This document shows, one piece after another, positions 1-7,934 of a stretch of 64,000 nt of DNA. Within the stretch, counting starts at the first letter, position 1; the number at the start of each line of letters is the position of its first letter. Source of the stretch: Brevibacillus_D fluminis_A (GTDB lineage: Bacteria > Bacillota > Bacilli > Brevibacillales > Brevibacillaceae); contig NZ_CM125436.1 of assembly GCF_052072235.1 (NCBI RefSeq), positions 2,970,001 to 3,034,000 on the forward strand. The letters run 5' to 3'. A program made the translations under genes and the position numbers. Under the pieces are notes generated by a model. It did not search any database. It worked only from the letters and a program-made list of their open reading frames with translations, and had not been told where the DNA came from.

Positions 1-1868
1 TGCTCAAATTTCCGCTTGCCAGCATTCGGCTCAAAATTTTTGATGTTACCGAGAATCATGGGGACAAGTGCAAGCGGTTTTTCGATCCAGCGAGTTCTCG
101 TTATATCGATTTCTCCGGCACATCGCATTCCGTATTGATTGAGATACGCATAGATCGCGTCTTGCGTTTCCTGTCCACCTTCCAACGAAACCAGTTCATC
201 CAAAAAGTGATCCTCTTTTACGTTCCGTAAATACTCAATTACTTCCGGATAAGGGCGAATCACATCTGCGACGTCCATTAACGCAAGACCCATTTCCGAC
301 GTAATATTATTGGGTACGGATTGAGAAAGCGTGTCTGCTGCGTTTTTTTCCCCTAACCATTCGTTCATTTTTTCATTGATCCATGATGAAGCATTCATCG
401 CAGCCATAAAAACAGCTGAACTTTGTGGATCAAATAAAATCTTCTTTAATTCCTGAAGATCTTCTCGAATAAAATCAAATAAATCTGACCCTGATTTTGT
501 TTGGATGTTTTGTTTTGCCTCTTCAATGGATGTTTGGCTACGCGCAATCAAATCAGAAACGATGGATGGACTGTTTTCAAATTGTGCCCGTATATCGGTA
601 TGGCCTCTAGCGGGACTCGATGCTTGATGATCATTTGGCAACGATTTGATAAAATCTCCTCGCTCCATGATGTTCATAAGCGCGTCTTTCATGAGCGGAT
701 CGTGTTGTTCCATGGCAGTTAATAATGTGTTTCTGCTGTCAGGCGAAGCCAGTCGATTTGTAACATCAACAAACAACCTCCCACCGGCTTCACGCATCGG
801 TGCGGGAGTCGTTAACAAAAAAAATGACAATCCCAGTGGTTTTATGGGATCGGTCATCATTTGTTGATGACCAACGGATATATAAACGTGATTTTCTTGA
901 TCACTCGCTTCAGGTATCGGATATAACGTCGTGATGGGACGACTCTGTACAATAAAAAAGGTGTCATCAACCAAACACCATTCGATATCTTGCGGGCAGC
1001 CAAAAGAAGCTTCGATCCGTCTGCCGATGCGTGCCAGTTGCAAAATTTGCTGGTCCGTTAGTGTTTGCGTCTTTTGCAGAGCTGGATCGATCTGCTGTGT
1101 CCGGGTTCCGCCTTCTTTTCGTCCATAGATCGCCAATTTTTTGGTTGCGATCTTCTTGTCGACGATTTGCCCTTCCTGCACTTGATAGCAATCGGCAGAG
1201 ACCAGGCCGCAGACCAGTGCTTCGCCCAGTCCAAAACTGGCATCGATTGAGAGCAACTTCCGGTTAGACGTAAGAGGGTCAGCGGTAAATAAAACCCCCG
1301 AAGCCTGCGGGAACACCATCCGTTGGACGATAACGGCTAAATAAACGTGGCGGTGGTCAAATCCGTTTTGCATCCGGTAAATGACCGCGCGATCCGTAAA
1401 GAGGGAAGCCCAGCATTTGCTGATATGCTGCAAGATGGCTTCTTTGCCGATGATATTCAAATAAGTGTCTTGTTGACCGGCAAAAGACGCATGCGGCAAA
1501 TCTTCAGCAGTCGCACTGGAACGCACGGCATAAGCATGTTCTTCGCCAAACCGGGTGAGAGAGTGAGAAACTGCTTTTCCAACATCGGAAGGTATTTCTG
1601 CTTCCATGATGAGTTGTCGAATCTTCCTGCTGATTTCGCCGATTTGATCTCGATCTTCTGCTTTTAGCATGATTAGTTGATCCAACAAAGCATGATACGA
1701 TTCGTTTTGTTCGATGGCTTTTTGAAATCCCGCTGTTGTCACACAAAATCCTTCCGGCACCTGGATTCCTTCCATTTTTGACAGTTCCCCTAGATGCAAC
1801 CCTTTTCCGCCAACGAGCAAAAGCTGCGTTTTTTCGATTTCCTGGAAGCCGAGAACCAACGAGCACAT
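1..1868 (-). CDS. rph: Rifampicin phosphotransferase (Rph), 3' end beyond window
   Basis: Inactivates rifamycins by transferring the beta-phosphate of ATP to the drug; a PEP-synthase-like cytosolic enzyme with ATP-grasp, drug-binding and swivelling His domains. The 622 codons visible cover the ATP-grasp half (RSSATAEDLP near residue 116, LFTADP near 190, DIEWCL near 292 and QSRPIT just after) and much of the rifamycin-binding region (motif VGHQQMMTDP). The C-terminal phosphohistidine domain lies past base 1; the family is about 870 residues long. The start ATG at 1868 follows GGAGGAGATTGTGC. A good promoter lies upstream (see 1990-2018). The similar PEP synthase is less likely because of the rifamycin-domain motif. 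Resistance activity is inferred from family only. Confidence 0.9.
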   Translation of the reverse strand, partial: MCSLVLGFQEIEKTQLLLVGGKGLHLGELSKMEGIQVPEGFCVTTAGFQKAIEQNESYHALLDQLIMLKAEDRDQIGEISRKIRQLIMEAEIPSDVGKAVSHSLTRFGEEHAYAVRSSATAEDLPHASFAGQQDTYLNIIGKEAILQHISKCWASLFTDRAVIYRMQNGFDHRHVYLAVIVQRMVFPQASGVLFTADPLTSNRKLLSIDASFGLGEALVCGLVSADCYQVQEGQIVDKKIATKKLAIYGRKEGGTRTQQIDPALQKTQTLTDQQILQLARIGRRIEASFGCPQDIEWCLVDDTFFIVQSRPITTLYPIPEASDQENHVYISVGHQQMMTDPIKPLGLSFFLLTTPAPMREAGGRLFVDVTNRLASPDSRNTLLTAMEQHDPLMKDALMNIMERGDFIKSLPNDHQASSPARGHTDIRAQFENSPSIVSDLIARSQTSIEEAKQNIQTKSGSDLFDFIREDLQELKKILFDPQSSAVFMAAMNASSWINEKMNEWLGEKNAADTLSQSVPNNITSEMGLALMDVADVIRPYPEVIEYLRNVKEDHFLDELVSLEGGQETQDAIYAYLNQYGMRCAGEIDITRTRWIEKPLALVPMILGNIKNFEPNAGKRKFE

Positions 1869-1989
1869 GCACAATCTCCTCCAACCAATCATTTTAGAAA
1901 AAACATTTGACAAGAGTTTACCGCCATGGTACGATTAAAGTGTAAGATGCATTAATTATGACTAATTTGACGAAATCAGTCGTGAACCG

Positions 1990-2018
1990 ATTATATCATC
2001 GCATTTCTTTCTGTGCAA
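1990..2018 (-). promoter_or_regulatory. Sigma-A promoter of rph
   Basis: On the minus strand TTGCAC (2018-2013), 17 bp, then TATAAT (1995-1990). Transcription would start near 1983 and give a leader of about 115 nt before the rph start. The leader holds a 9-bp stem (GACTGATTT / AAATTAGTC with a 4-nt loop) just downstream of the start point. Confidence 0.75.
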
Positions 2019-2024
2019 GATCGT

Positions 2025-2055
2025 GAACCTGGGAAAACTGTCCAGGTTCTTTTTT
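2025..2055 (+). terminator. Rho-independent terminator with no gene in front of it
   Basis: GAACCTGG (2025-2032), 9-nt loop, CCAGGTTC (2042-2049), then six T. The T run is only on the plus strand, yet the gene upstream on that strand (rph) is transcribed the other way. It sits directly upstream of the rph -35 box. Confidence 0.7.
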
Positions 2056-2273
2056 GATTTATCCACTTTATCCGCTGCGATCCGTCACCGATGTGAACGG
2101 GTTTCGCATAGCTGAATGGTCATCTGCTTTTTTATAAATAGCAGGTACCATGAGCAACGTTCTTTGGACTACCTTTTCAAGCCAATGCGTCTCAACCAGC
2201 CGCTTGTAAACATTCCATTAGCCTCTTCCAATCGAGATGTTCTTGGTTAACAACGAAAGGAGATCCATACGCG

Positions 2274-3299
2274 ATGAAATCAGACTGTATCAAATTGCCT
2301 GCAGGATTTTTGGCGGGATTGCAACGAATAGGGATTGCTCCACACGACCTGGCTCACAATGCGCGCCTGCCACTCACCCTTCTTATAAAACCAGCAGAAG
2401 TCACCACCGCCCAATATTACAGCATCTGGCAAGCGTACGCAGATCTCATTGGTGACACGGCTACCGGAATCATCAAGCTTATAACCAACTTTGAAACGGC
2501 ACAATATCCGCCGCCCGTTTTAGCGACCTATCATGCTCGTGACTATCGCGACGCTCTTCATCGAATGGCCCGGTACAAACAACTGTGCCCTCCGGAACGT
2601 TTGCGCATAACGGAGGCAGGCGAAATCTGTACAATCGAATTGAATGGGATGCCCAACGCAGAACCGGGACCACCAGTGCTGGTTGGAACCACGCTAGCCT
2701 TTCTGCTAGAGCTTGGGCGCCGGGGTACGGGTAAGCCTCTATCTGCAAAGTCTGTGGAATTTTCTCACTCGATGGGCGACGTCGCTCCCCTCGAAGCTTA
2801 CTTCGGCTGCCCGATACGAATTGGTGCCACTTCTAACCGGTTAACTCTCCATCGAAGAGATTTGGACCGCCTCTTTCTTTCCTATAACAATGAATTGCTG
2901 GAGATCTTGACACCCGTATTGGATCGGTCATTGGATGAACCGTTCAGTCGTTCCGTCGCTGAGATGGTCAAGTGGATCTTGAAGCGGAGTCTAGCCGGAG
3001 GCCGCATGACGATTCAGGCTGTTGCGAGCGAGTTGGGCATGAGCGATCGGACCTTGCAGCGCCGACTTATTGATGAACGCACAACCTTCAAGCAACTGTT
3101 GACACAGGCTCGACATGAACAGGCACGAGAATACTTGGCCGACCCCAAACTCGATATAAAAGAAGTGGCTTTCTTGATTGGGTATGAAGATCAAAACTCG
3201 TTTTACCGGGCCTTTCGCCTTTGGGAAGGCGCTACCCCTTCCAATTGGCGTTCTGAATACGTTCGGGTTAAACCCGTCGACATCGACCCCCTCACCTGA
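2274..3299 (+). CDS. AraC family transcriptional regulator with arabinose-binding-type N-terminal domain
   Basis: A 341-residue DNA-binding regulator. The N-terminal two thirds resemble the Arabinose_bd ligand domain that precedes the helix-turn-helix in many AraC proteins; the C-terminal part (about 235-330) has the paired HTH with TIQAVASELGMSDRTLQRRL and IKEVAFLIGYEDQNSFYRAF. AAAGGAG lies 11 nt before the ATG. The next gene, on the same strand 170 bp on, is a short-chain dehydrogenase, which AraC proteins of this type often control; that link is an inference. Ligand unknown. Neighbouring base composition is somewhat more AT-rich than the rest of the window. Confidence 0.88.
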   Translation: MKSDCIKLPAGFLAGLQRIGIAPHDLAHNARLPLTLLIKPAEVTTAQYYSIWQAYADLIGDTATGIIKLITNFETAQYPPPVLATYHARDYRDALHRMARYKQLCPPERLRITEAGEICTIELNGMPNAEPGPPVLVGTTLAFLLELGRRGTGKPLSAKSVEFSHSMGDVAPLEAYFGCPIRIGATSNRLTLHRRDLDRLFLSYNNELLEILTPVLDRSLDEPFSRSVAEMVKWILKRSLAGGRMTIQAVASELGMSDRTLQRRLIDERTTFKQLLTQARHEQAREYLADPKLDIKEVAFLIGYEDQNSFYRAFRLWEGATPSNWRSEYVRVKPVDIDPLT

Positions 3300-3470
3300 C
3301 GAGTTCCAATTCGGACCAGCTTTTGGCGGGTGATGCAAGAAATTTGGCGTGGTACGCTAGTTACCGGACGACCCAGACAAAGTACGATAATCTCTATTCG
3401 GAGCACAAGAATGTTCCAAGCTTACCTTCCAGTCAGCTTGACGTGAATGACAACAAAGGAGACAAGTCGT

Positions 3471-4262
3471 ATGGATATGGGATTAACGAACAAAACTGCG
3501 TTAGTAACGGGATCGACGAAAGGTATCGGGAAAGCAATCGCCATCGAGCTTGCCAGAGAAGGCGTCAACGTCCTCGTAAATGGACGGAATGATGAAGAGG
3601 TAGAACGTACCGTACATGAATTGAAGGCGGAATTCCATGCTACTTTTCCTCAGAATGCTACGGCCGATATTGTGGAAAGGCAGCAAAGAGAAGCTTTATT
3701 TGAGAAATATCCCCGCGTTGATATTCTCGTGAACAATATGGGTATTTATGAAATCATGTCCTATGAAGACATTGACGATGAAGTATGGGAAAAATACTTT
3801 CGAACAAATGTCCTTGCCGCAAATGGATTAGCTAAATTTTACTTGCCTGCCATGCTGAAGAATCATTTTGGACGAATCATCTTTCTGGCAAGTGAAGAAG
3901 CAATCATGCCTTCAGGGAAAATGCCTCAGTATTGCATGACGAAATCCATGCTGTTATCACTGTCAAAAAGCCTATCGAAACTGACGATCGGAACAGAAGT
4001 CACAGCCAATACAATCATGCCAGGACCAACACTTTCCGAAAATGTCTATCACATCATTGATCGTTTGTTTCCTGATGATATGGCATTTTCGGAAAAAGAG
4101 AAGAGATTTATGGCTGCAAACCTGCCCCAATCCGAATTACAGCGGTTTATCAAGCCTTTTGAAATAGGCAGGCTGGTTACATTCGTATCAAGTCCTTATG
4201 CGACCGCATTTAAAGGTTCACCGATTCGGATGGACGGCGGCATGGTGCCAACCATTTTTTAA
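3471..4262 (+). CDS. SDR family NAD(P)-dependent oxidoreductase
   Basis: A 263-residue classical short-chain dehydrogenase. Cofactor motif TGSTKGIG at 13-20, NNMG at 88-91 (usual NNAG), catalytic Ser141, Tyr154 and Lys158 (YCMTK), and the C-terminal MDGG motif. The residues after the dinucleotide fold (NGRN) suggest NADP preference, which is tentative. An in-frame ATG at 3447 exists but contains the ribosome site AAAGGAG (about 3455-3461), so the ATG at 3471 is the better start. Probably regulated by the upstream AraC protein. Substrate cannot be deduced. It ends in a strong terminator shared with the convergent helicase gene. Confidence 0.88.
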   Translation: MDMGLTNKTALVTGSTKGIGKAIAIELAREGVNVLVNGRNDEEVERTVHELKAEFHATFPQNATADIVERQQREALFEKYPRVDILVNNMGIYEIMSYEDIDDEVWEKYFRTNVLAANGLAKFYLPAMLKNHFGRIIFLASEEAIMPSGKMPQYCMTKSMLLSLSKSLSKLTIGTEVTANTIMPGPTLSENVYHIIDRLFPDDMAFSEKEKRFMAANLPQSELQRFIKPFEIGRLVTFVSSPYATAFKGSPIRMDGGMVPTIF

Positions 4263-4280
4263 CATCATCCCAATAAAATG

Positions 4281-4318
4281 AAAAAATGCCTTGGAGACCT
4301 GCTCCAAGGCTTTCTTTT
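4281..4318. terminator. Bidirectional terminator between SDR and helicase genes
   Basis: GCCTTGGAG (4288-4296), 5-nt loop, CTCCAAGGC (4302-4310). T-rich on the plus side (4311-4318) and six A before the stem, giving T on the minus side, so it can stop both convergent transcripts. Confidence 0.85.
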
Positions 4319-6278
4319 AAGCAAAATCCGCTGTTTCGTTCCAAGCCACACCGGCAGGCACGATTGCTTGCACCCTCGCCCGCACAAGTTCATTTTGCTG
4401 GAGCTGTTCGCTCAACAGGACAACGATTCCGGCATCATCCCTCGTACGGATCAGCCGGCCGAACCCTTGCCGCAAGCGCAGCAGCATATACGGCAAATCG
4501 ACCTGCGCAAACGGCTCCGCGCTCGCTTTGCGCTTCGCCATGAAGACCGGATCATCCGGCGGGTAAGGAAGCGACCAGACGATGACATTGGACAGAGACG
4601 GCCCCGGTACATCAAGCCCTTCCCATAGAGTGACCGCACACAGGCAGCTTTTCTCGTCATGCTGGAACGACGAGATGAGATGGCTGATCTCCTGGTCCCC
4701 CTCGAACAAAAAGCGAACGCCTGCAGCTGTTTCATCCCCTGCGAGCGCCTGCCTGAACTGGTTCAACTCCTCGAACGACGGGAACAACAGCAAGGCTCGT
4801 CCATCCGTATGCTTGATCGACTGCAGCGCAATCCGCGCTTTTTGCATCGCGAGCGGTTGGTCTGCTGCAAGCTTCGGCGCGTACACCTTCATCTGCTCCG
4901 CATACGCATAAGGAGACGCGACCGAAAAGGAGAGATAACGCTCGATGCCCAAGCTGTTTGCCACGTAATCGAATGTCCCTTCGCCGGACAGTGTGGCGGA
5001 GGAAAAGACGATCGGCATCTTCTGCGAGAATACTTGTTCCTTCAACACTTCCTTCACCATCCGCGGCATCAGCACCAGTGTATCGCCTTGTGCATCGACG
5101 GTCAGCCATGAGATGACCGTATCTTTTTGGCGGTACAGGCTGAGGGCAAGCTGGATCATGTCCAGATGCTCGTTGACGATGCGCAGCTGGTATTCATCCA
5201 AAGAGTACAAGCCGCTCTCCAGTGCCAAATCTTCCTCGATCCAGGCGATCACATCGCTCAGCTTCTGGATCTCGGCTAGCAGTTCAGCGGTATACACGAT
5301 TTCTTTGCGCGCAGATCCAGGGACCGCTTTGCTCTGTTTCGCCAAAAGCGTAAAGACAAGCCCGCTTTGCGCGATTGCCTCTTCCACCGCTTCTGCCAGC
5401 GATTCGCGAATCTCGCCTTTGAGCAGACGCGTGATGATCTCTTCAAAAATCGAATGATTCAGCTTGTACGTCAACGCCTTTTGCGCGGCTGGTTCCAGCA
5501 GATGCCCCTCGTCAAACACGACGGAAGAATGCGGCGGCAAAAGCGGCAGCTGTCCGCCGCGCTTCCGGCTTTCATAGGTCCATACATGTTCCATATAAAA
5601 ATCATGGGAGCAAATGATCACATCCGCCGATTTGCGGTAATGGTCGCGCGACAACGTTTGCCCGCACCGATGCTGTTTGTCGCAAACGAAGCAGTCCTGG
5701 AACGGGTCCCAGTTGATTTGATTCCACTGTTCATCCGACAGCTGCGGGTATTCGCTGCGGTTGCCGTACGGATGGAACGTCTGCAACGCTTCGTATGTGT
5801 GGACAAACGACGGCAGCTGTGCATACATGTCGGCAAAAAGCTCGGCTTCGTCAGCTTTATAACGCGCTTCCTCCAGCTTGTTGAGGCAGAGATACTGATT
5901 CGGCGATTTGCCCAGCCGGGCGTCAATGGTCATGCCCAAATGCTGGGCCAGCTTCGCCAGATCGCCCTGTGGCTTGACCAGCTGTTCGATCAACGATTCG
6001 TTCGCACAGGCGATAATCGCAGGCTTTCTCGTATATTTGGCATAGCAGATCGCATACAGCAAATACACCAGCGTCTTCCCGGTTCCGACCCCCGCTTCGG
6101 CGAAAATCGTCTGCTTTTCCGCAAACGCGCGTTCCAATTGAAACGCCATATAAATCTGCTCATCCCGTACTTCAAAGCCTGCTTCAGGTAAAATGTCATA
6201 AAATACGTCCGCAATCCAATCGCTCACCTGCTGGATGAACGGCTCGGAAGGGTCATACGCAAAAGGATACCGTTCCAC
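4317..6278 (-). CDS. DinG/XPD-like ATP-dependent DNA helicase
   Basis: Superfamily 2 helicase of the DinG/XPD type, expected to unwind 5' tailed or forked DNA during repair. Walker A AGVGTGKT near residue 62, DEGH Walker B box near 255, and four cysteines between them (YLC, DCFVC, HRCG) in the pattern of the family iron-sulfur cluster. C-terminal helicase motifs are present (LWEGLDVPG; QGFGRLIRT with the arginine finger). The open frame extends to a TTG at 6305, but GGGGG precedes a GTG at 6278 and related proteins begin near this point, so I use 6278 (653 residues). Single-gene unit with its own promoter. No 3'-5' exonuclease domain is attached, unlike B. subtilis DinG. Confidence 0.9.
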   Translation of the reverse strand: MERYPFAYDPSEPFIQQVSDWIADVFYDILPEAGFEVRDEQIYMAFQLERAFAEKQTIFAEAGVGTGKTLVYLLYAICYAKYTRKPAIIACANESLIEQLVKPQGDLAKLAQHLGMTIDARLGKSPNQYLCLNKLEEARYKADEAELFADMYAQLPSFVHTYEALQTFHPYGNRSEYPQLSDEQWNQINWDPFQDCFVCDKQHRCGQTLSRDHYRKSADVIICSHDFYMEHVWTYESRKRGGQLPLLPPHSSVVFDEGHLLEPAAQKALTYKLNHSIFEEIITRLLKGEIRESLAEAVEEAIAQSGLVFTLLAKQSKAVPGSARKEIVYTAELLAEIQKLSDVIAWIEEDLALESGLYSLDEYQLRIVNEHLDMIQLALSLYRQKDTVISWLTVDAQGDTLVLMPRMVKEVLKEQVFSQKMPIVFSSATLSGEGTFDYVANSLGIERYLSFSVASPYAYAEQMKVYAPKLAADQPLAMQKARIALQSIKHTDGRALLLFPSFEELNQFRQALAGDETAAGVRFLFEGDQEISHLISSFQHDEKSCLCAVTLWEGLDVPGPSLSNVIVWSLPYPPDDPVFMAKRKASAEPFAQVDLPYMLLRLRQGFGRLIRTRDDAGIVVLLSEQLQQNELVRARVQAIVPAGVAWNETADFA

Positions 6279-6331
6279 TTCTTTTCTGCCCCCAGTAAAC
6301 GTCAATCAACCAATTGGTTTCCAAATAAATT

Positions 6332-6360
6332 ATTATAGTTGATGGTTGTGCATTAGGCAA
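6332..6360 (-). promoter_or_regulatory. Sigma-A promoter of the helicase gene
   Basis: Minus strand TTGCCT (6360-6355), 17 bp, TATAAT (6337-6332). Start point near 6325, about 47 nt before the chosen GTG. Confidence 0.75.
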
Positions 6361-6517
6361 GGATCAAGTCGTGAAAAGGCTGCTGTGAGCGAAACGTATT
6401 CTGCCCCCCTGCCCCGGGGACACCTCTCGAACAAGTCATAACCACCGGCTTAGCCGGTGGCTTCCATTAGCCCTATAAGGGCATGTTGCAAGCGGGCGCC
6501 TCCAAGGCGCACTGAAA

Positions 6518-6530
6518 GTCTGCCAACCGC
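6518..6530. repeat. 13-bp inverted repeat, right copy (partner 7062-7074)
   Basis: GTCTGCCAACCGC here is the exact reverse complement of GCGGTTGGCAGAC at 7062-7074. The two copies flank tnpA inside the element, one 3' of the stop codon and one about 25 nt upstream of the start codon next to the ribosome site. Neighbouring bases do not extend the match. Confidence 0.85.
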
Positions 6531-6564
6531 GTGCTACCACAGGCTGGCCCTTAAAAGGGCTACT

Positions 6565-7035
6565 TTACCTGCCCTTTTTTACCGACTCACCCGTAAACGG
6601 GTCAATCATCTCTTTCATCGTTAATTGTTCATAATTCTTGTCCTCCACCATTTGGTTTCGAATGTATTCTTCAATCACTTTTTTGTTTCGACCTACCGTG
6701 TCCACATAGTATCCTCTGCACCAAAATTGTCGGCTTCCGTATCGATACTTCATGTTTGCAAACTTATCAAAAATCATAAGTGAGCTTTTCCCCTTTAAAT
6801 AGCCCATGAATTCCGACACACTTAATTTGGGAGGGATGCTTACCAGCATGTGGATATGATCCACGCAGGCCTCCGCTTCAACAATTTCTACTCCTTTTCG
6901 TTCACATAGTTCCCGAAGGATTTTTCCTATTTCTCGTTTTAGTTTGCCGTAAATTACTTGTCTACGGTATTTTGGAGCAAATACAATATGGTATTTGCAG
7001 TTCCATTTTGTGTGTGCTAAACTGCTGTTGTCCAT
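6565..7035 (-). CDS. tnpA: IS200 transposase TnpA (Y1 HUH single-strand transposase)
   Basis: A 156-residue HUH nuclease that cuts and rejoins single-stranded DNA at the hairpin ends of the element. His60-Ile-His62 in DHIHML is the metal-binding HUH motif and Tyr124 in IEEYIRNQ is the expected nucleophile; both are intact, as is full family length, so the enzyme may be active. AAGGAGG lies 7 nt before the ATG. A 13-nt segment of the 5' untranslated region (7062-7074) is exactly complementary, in the transcript, to one in the 3' untranslated region (6518-6530), which may hold expression low. Confidence 0.92.
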   Translation of the reverse strand: MDNSSLAHTKWNCKYHIVFAPKYRRQVIYGKLKREIGKILRELCERKGVEIVEAEACVDHIHMLVSIPPKLSVSEFMGYLKGKSSLMIFDKFANMKYRYGSRQFWCRGYYVDTVGRNKKVIEEYIRNQMVEDKNYEQLTMKEMIDPFTGESVKKGR

Positions 7036-7061
7036 CCTTTGTCCTCCTTGATTTCATGTGA

Positions 7062-7074
7062 GCGGTTGGCAGAC
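7062..7074. repeat. 13-bp inverted repeat, left copy (partner 6518-6530)
   Basis: Left copy of the inverted repeat. In tnpA mRNA it lies just ahead of the AAGGAGG ribosome site, so pairing with the 3' copy, on the same or another RNA, would close that region. Confidence 0.85.
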
Positions 7075-7166
7075 CAGTTCTCATGGTATCATCGAGTTCA
7101 AAGGATCACCACTTATAGCTATAAGCTTTCTGGAACCCCCAGTCGAACTGGGGGTTTTCGTTATAC

Positions 7167-7198
7167 AAAAAGAGGAGCTTCCTGATCAGAAGCCCCTC
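7167..7198 (-). terminator. Terminator after the response regulator gene
   Basis: GAGGAGCTTC (7172-7181) pairs with GAAGCCCCTC (7189-7198) with one mismatch; five A at 7167-7171 give the T run on the minus strand. The IS200 left end begins within about 10 bp. Confidence 0.75.
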
Positions 7199-7223
7199 CA
7201 TTTCCCTTATCGGCAATCATCGT

Positions 7224-7913
7224 TCACCGCTCCGGCACATCCAGCCGGTAGCCCAGTTTGTACACCGTTTTGATGTAGGCTGGTTCCCGGGGATCGTCCT
7301 CAATTTTTTGCCGCAAGTTTTTGATGTGCGTGTCGATCGTCCGGTCGATTCCGGCAAAATCGATGCCGAGCACCTCGGACACCAGCTCATCGCGCGACCA
7401 AATCCGTCCAGGATAGCGGGCTAACGTCACGAGCAGGCGGTACTCGTTGGGTGTCAGCTCAAGCAGGCAGCCGTTCTTCTTCACGGTTTTCGCTTCCAGT
7501 GAAATGTGCAGCGCCCCGATCTCCAACAGATCGCCGAGCACCTTATGGTCACCGATGCGGCGCAAAATGGCGCGAACGCGCGCGGTCAGTTCGCGCGGGC
7601 TGAACGGTTTGACCAAGTAGTCGTCTGCACCGATGGACAAGCCAGCCACACGGTCGGCTTCCGTGCTTTTTGCGGTAAGCATGAGAATCGGCACCCGCGA
7701 GAACCCGCGAATTTTTCGGCATACCTCTTCTCCTGACATATCTGGGAGCATGAGATCGAGAACGATCAGGCCGATCGGATAGCTTTCGGCACATTCAACA
7801 GCTTGCTGGCCTGTCGATGCGGGTATCACATGATAGCCATCCGCCTTTAAATAGAGCGTCAATACCTCGACGATTTTGGGCTCATCATCGACGATCAAAA
7901 TGGTTGATGACAC
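7224..7913 (-). CDS. OmpR/PhoB family response regulator
   Basis: A 229-residue two-component response regulator. Receiver domain 1-115 with acidic pair DD near 9-10, phospho-acceptor Asp53 (VLDLMLPD), Thr80 and Lys102 (VKPFSP); C-terminal winged helix 130-225 (LTPNEYRLL, DTHIKNLRQKIE, YKLGYRL). The GTG start follows GGAGA. It lies 21 nt after the multicopper oxidase stop and is likely cotranscribed with it. Such regulators are normally followed by a sensor kinase gene; none is present here, only a terminator and an IS200 element, so it is an orphan or its kinase was lost. A copper or envelope-stress signal is an inference from the neighbour. Confidence 0.9.
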   Translation of the reverse strand: MSSTILIVDDEPKIVEVLTLYLKADGYHVIPASTGQQAVECAESYPIGLIVLDLMLPDMSGEEVCRKIRGFSRVPILMLTAKSTEADRVAGLSIGADDYLVKPFSPRELTARVRAILRRIGDHKVLGDLLEIGALHISLEAKTVKKNGCLLELTPNEYRLLVTLARYPGRIWSRDELVSEVLGIDFAGIDRTIDTHIKNLRQKIEDDPREPAYIKTVYKLGYRLDVPER

Positions 7914-7934
7914 GGTTTCTCCTCTCTCCTCGCA

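Larger units (their letters stand above)
1869..2273. other. Intergenic region between rph and the AraC gene
   Basis: About 400 bp. It holds the rph promoter and leader and the orphan plus-strand terminator described separately. From 2060 to 2255 no gene, riboswitch or clear operator was recognised. The rifamycin-associated element known upstream of rph genes in other bacteria was looked for and not seen. Confidence 0.6.
6436..7158 (-). mobile_element. IS200-type insertion sequence (IS200/IS605 family)
   Basis: About 720 bp, the size of classic IS200, with one gene (tnpA) and no tnpB. Both ends carry subterminal hairpins rather than inverted terminal repeats: right-end CCACCGGC/GCCGGTGG at 6442-6460 and left-end AACCCCCAGT/ACTGGGGGTT around 7134-7156. 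Further small stems lie at 6470-6482 and 6547-6560. The exact ends are uncertain because these elements make no target duplication. It sits right after the terminator of the response regulator gene and upstream of the helicase promoter. Confidence 0.8.

Noticed and set aside
1869..2060. Rifamycin-associated element upstream of rph
   Set aside because: No copy of the known element's inverted repeat was found on either strand.
6518..7074. 13-bp inverted repeat as terminal repeats of a DDE transposon
   Set aside because: The only protein inside is an HUH transposase, the hairpin ends lie outside the repeat, and no target duplication flanks it.
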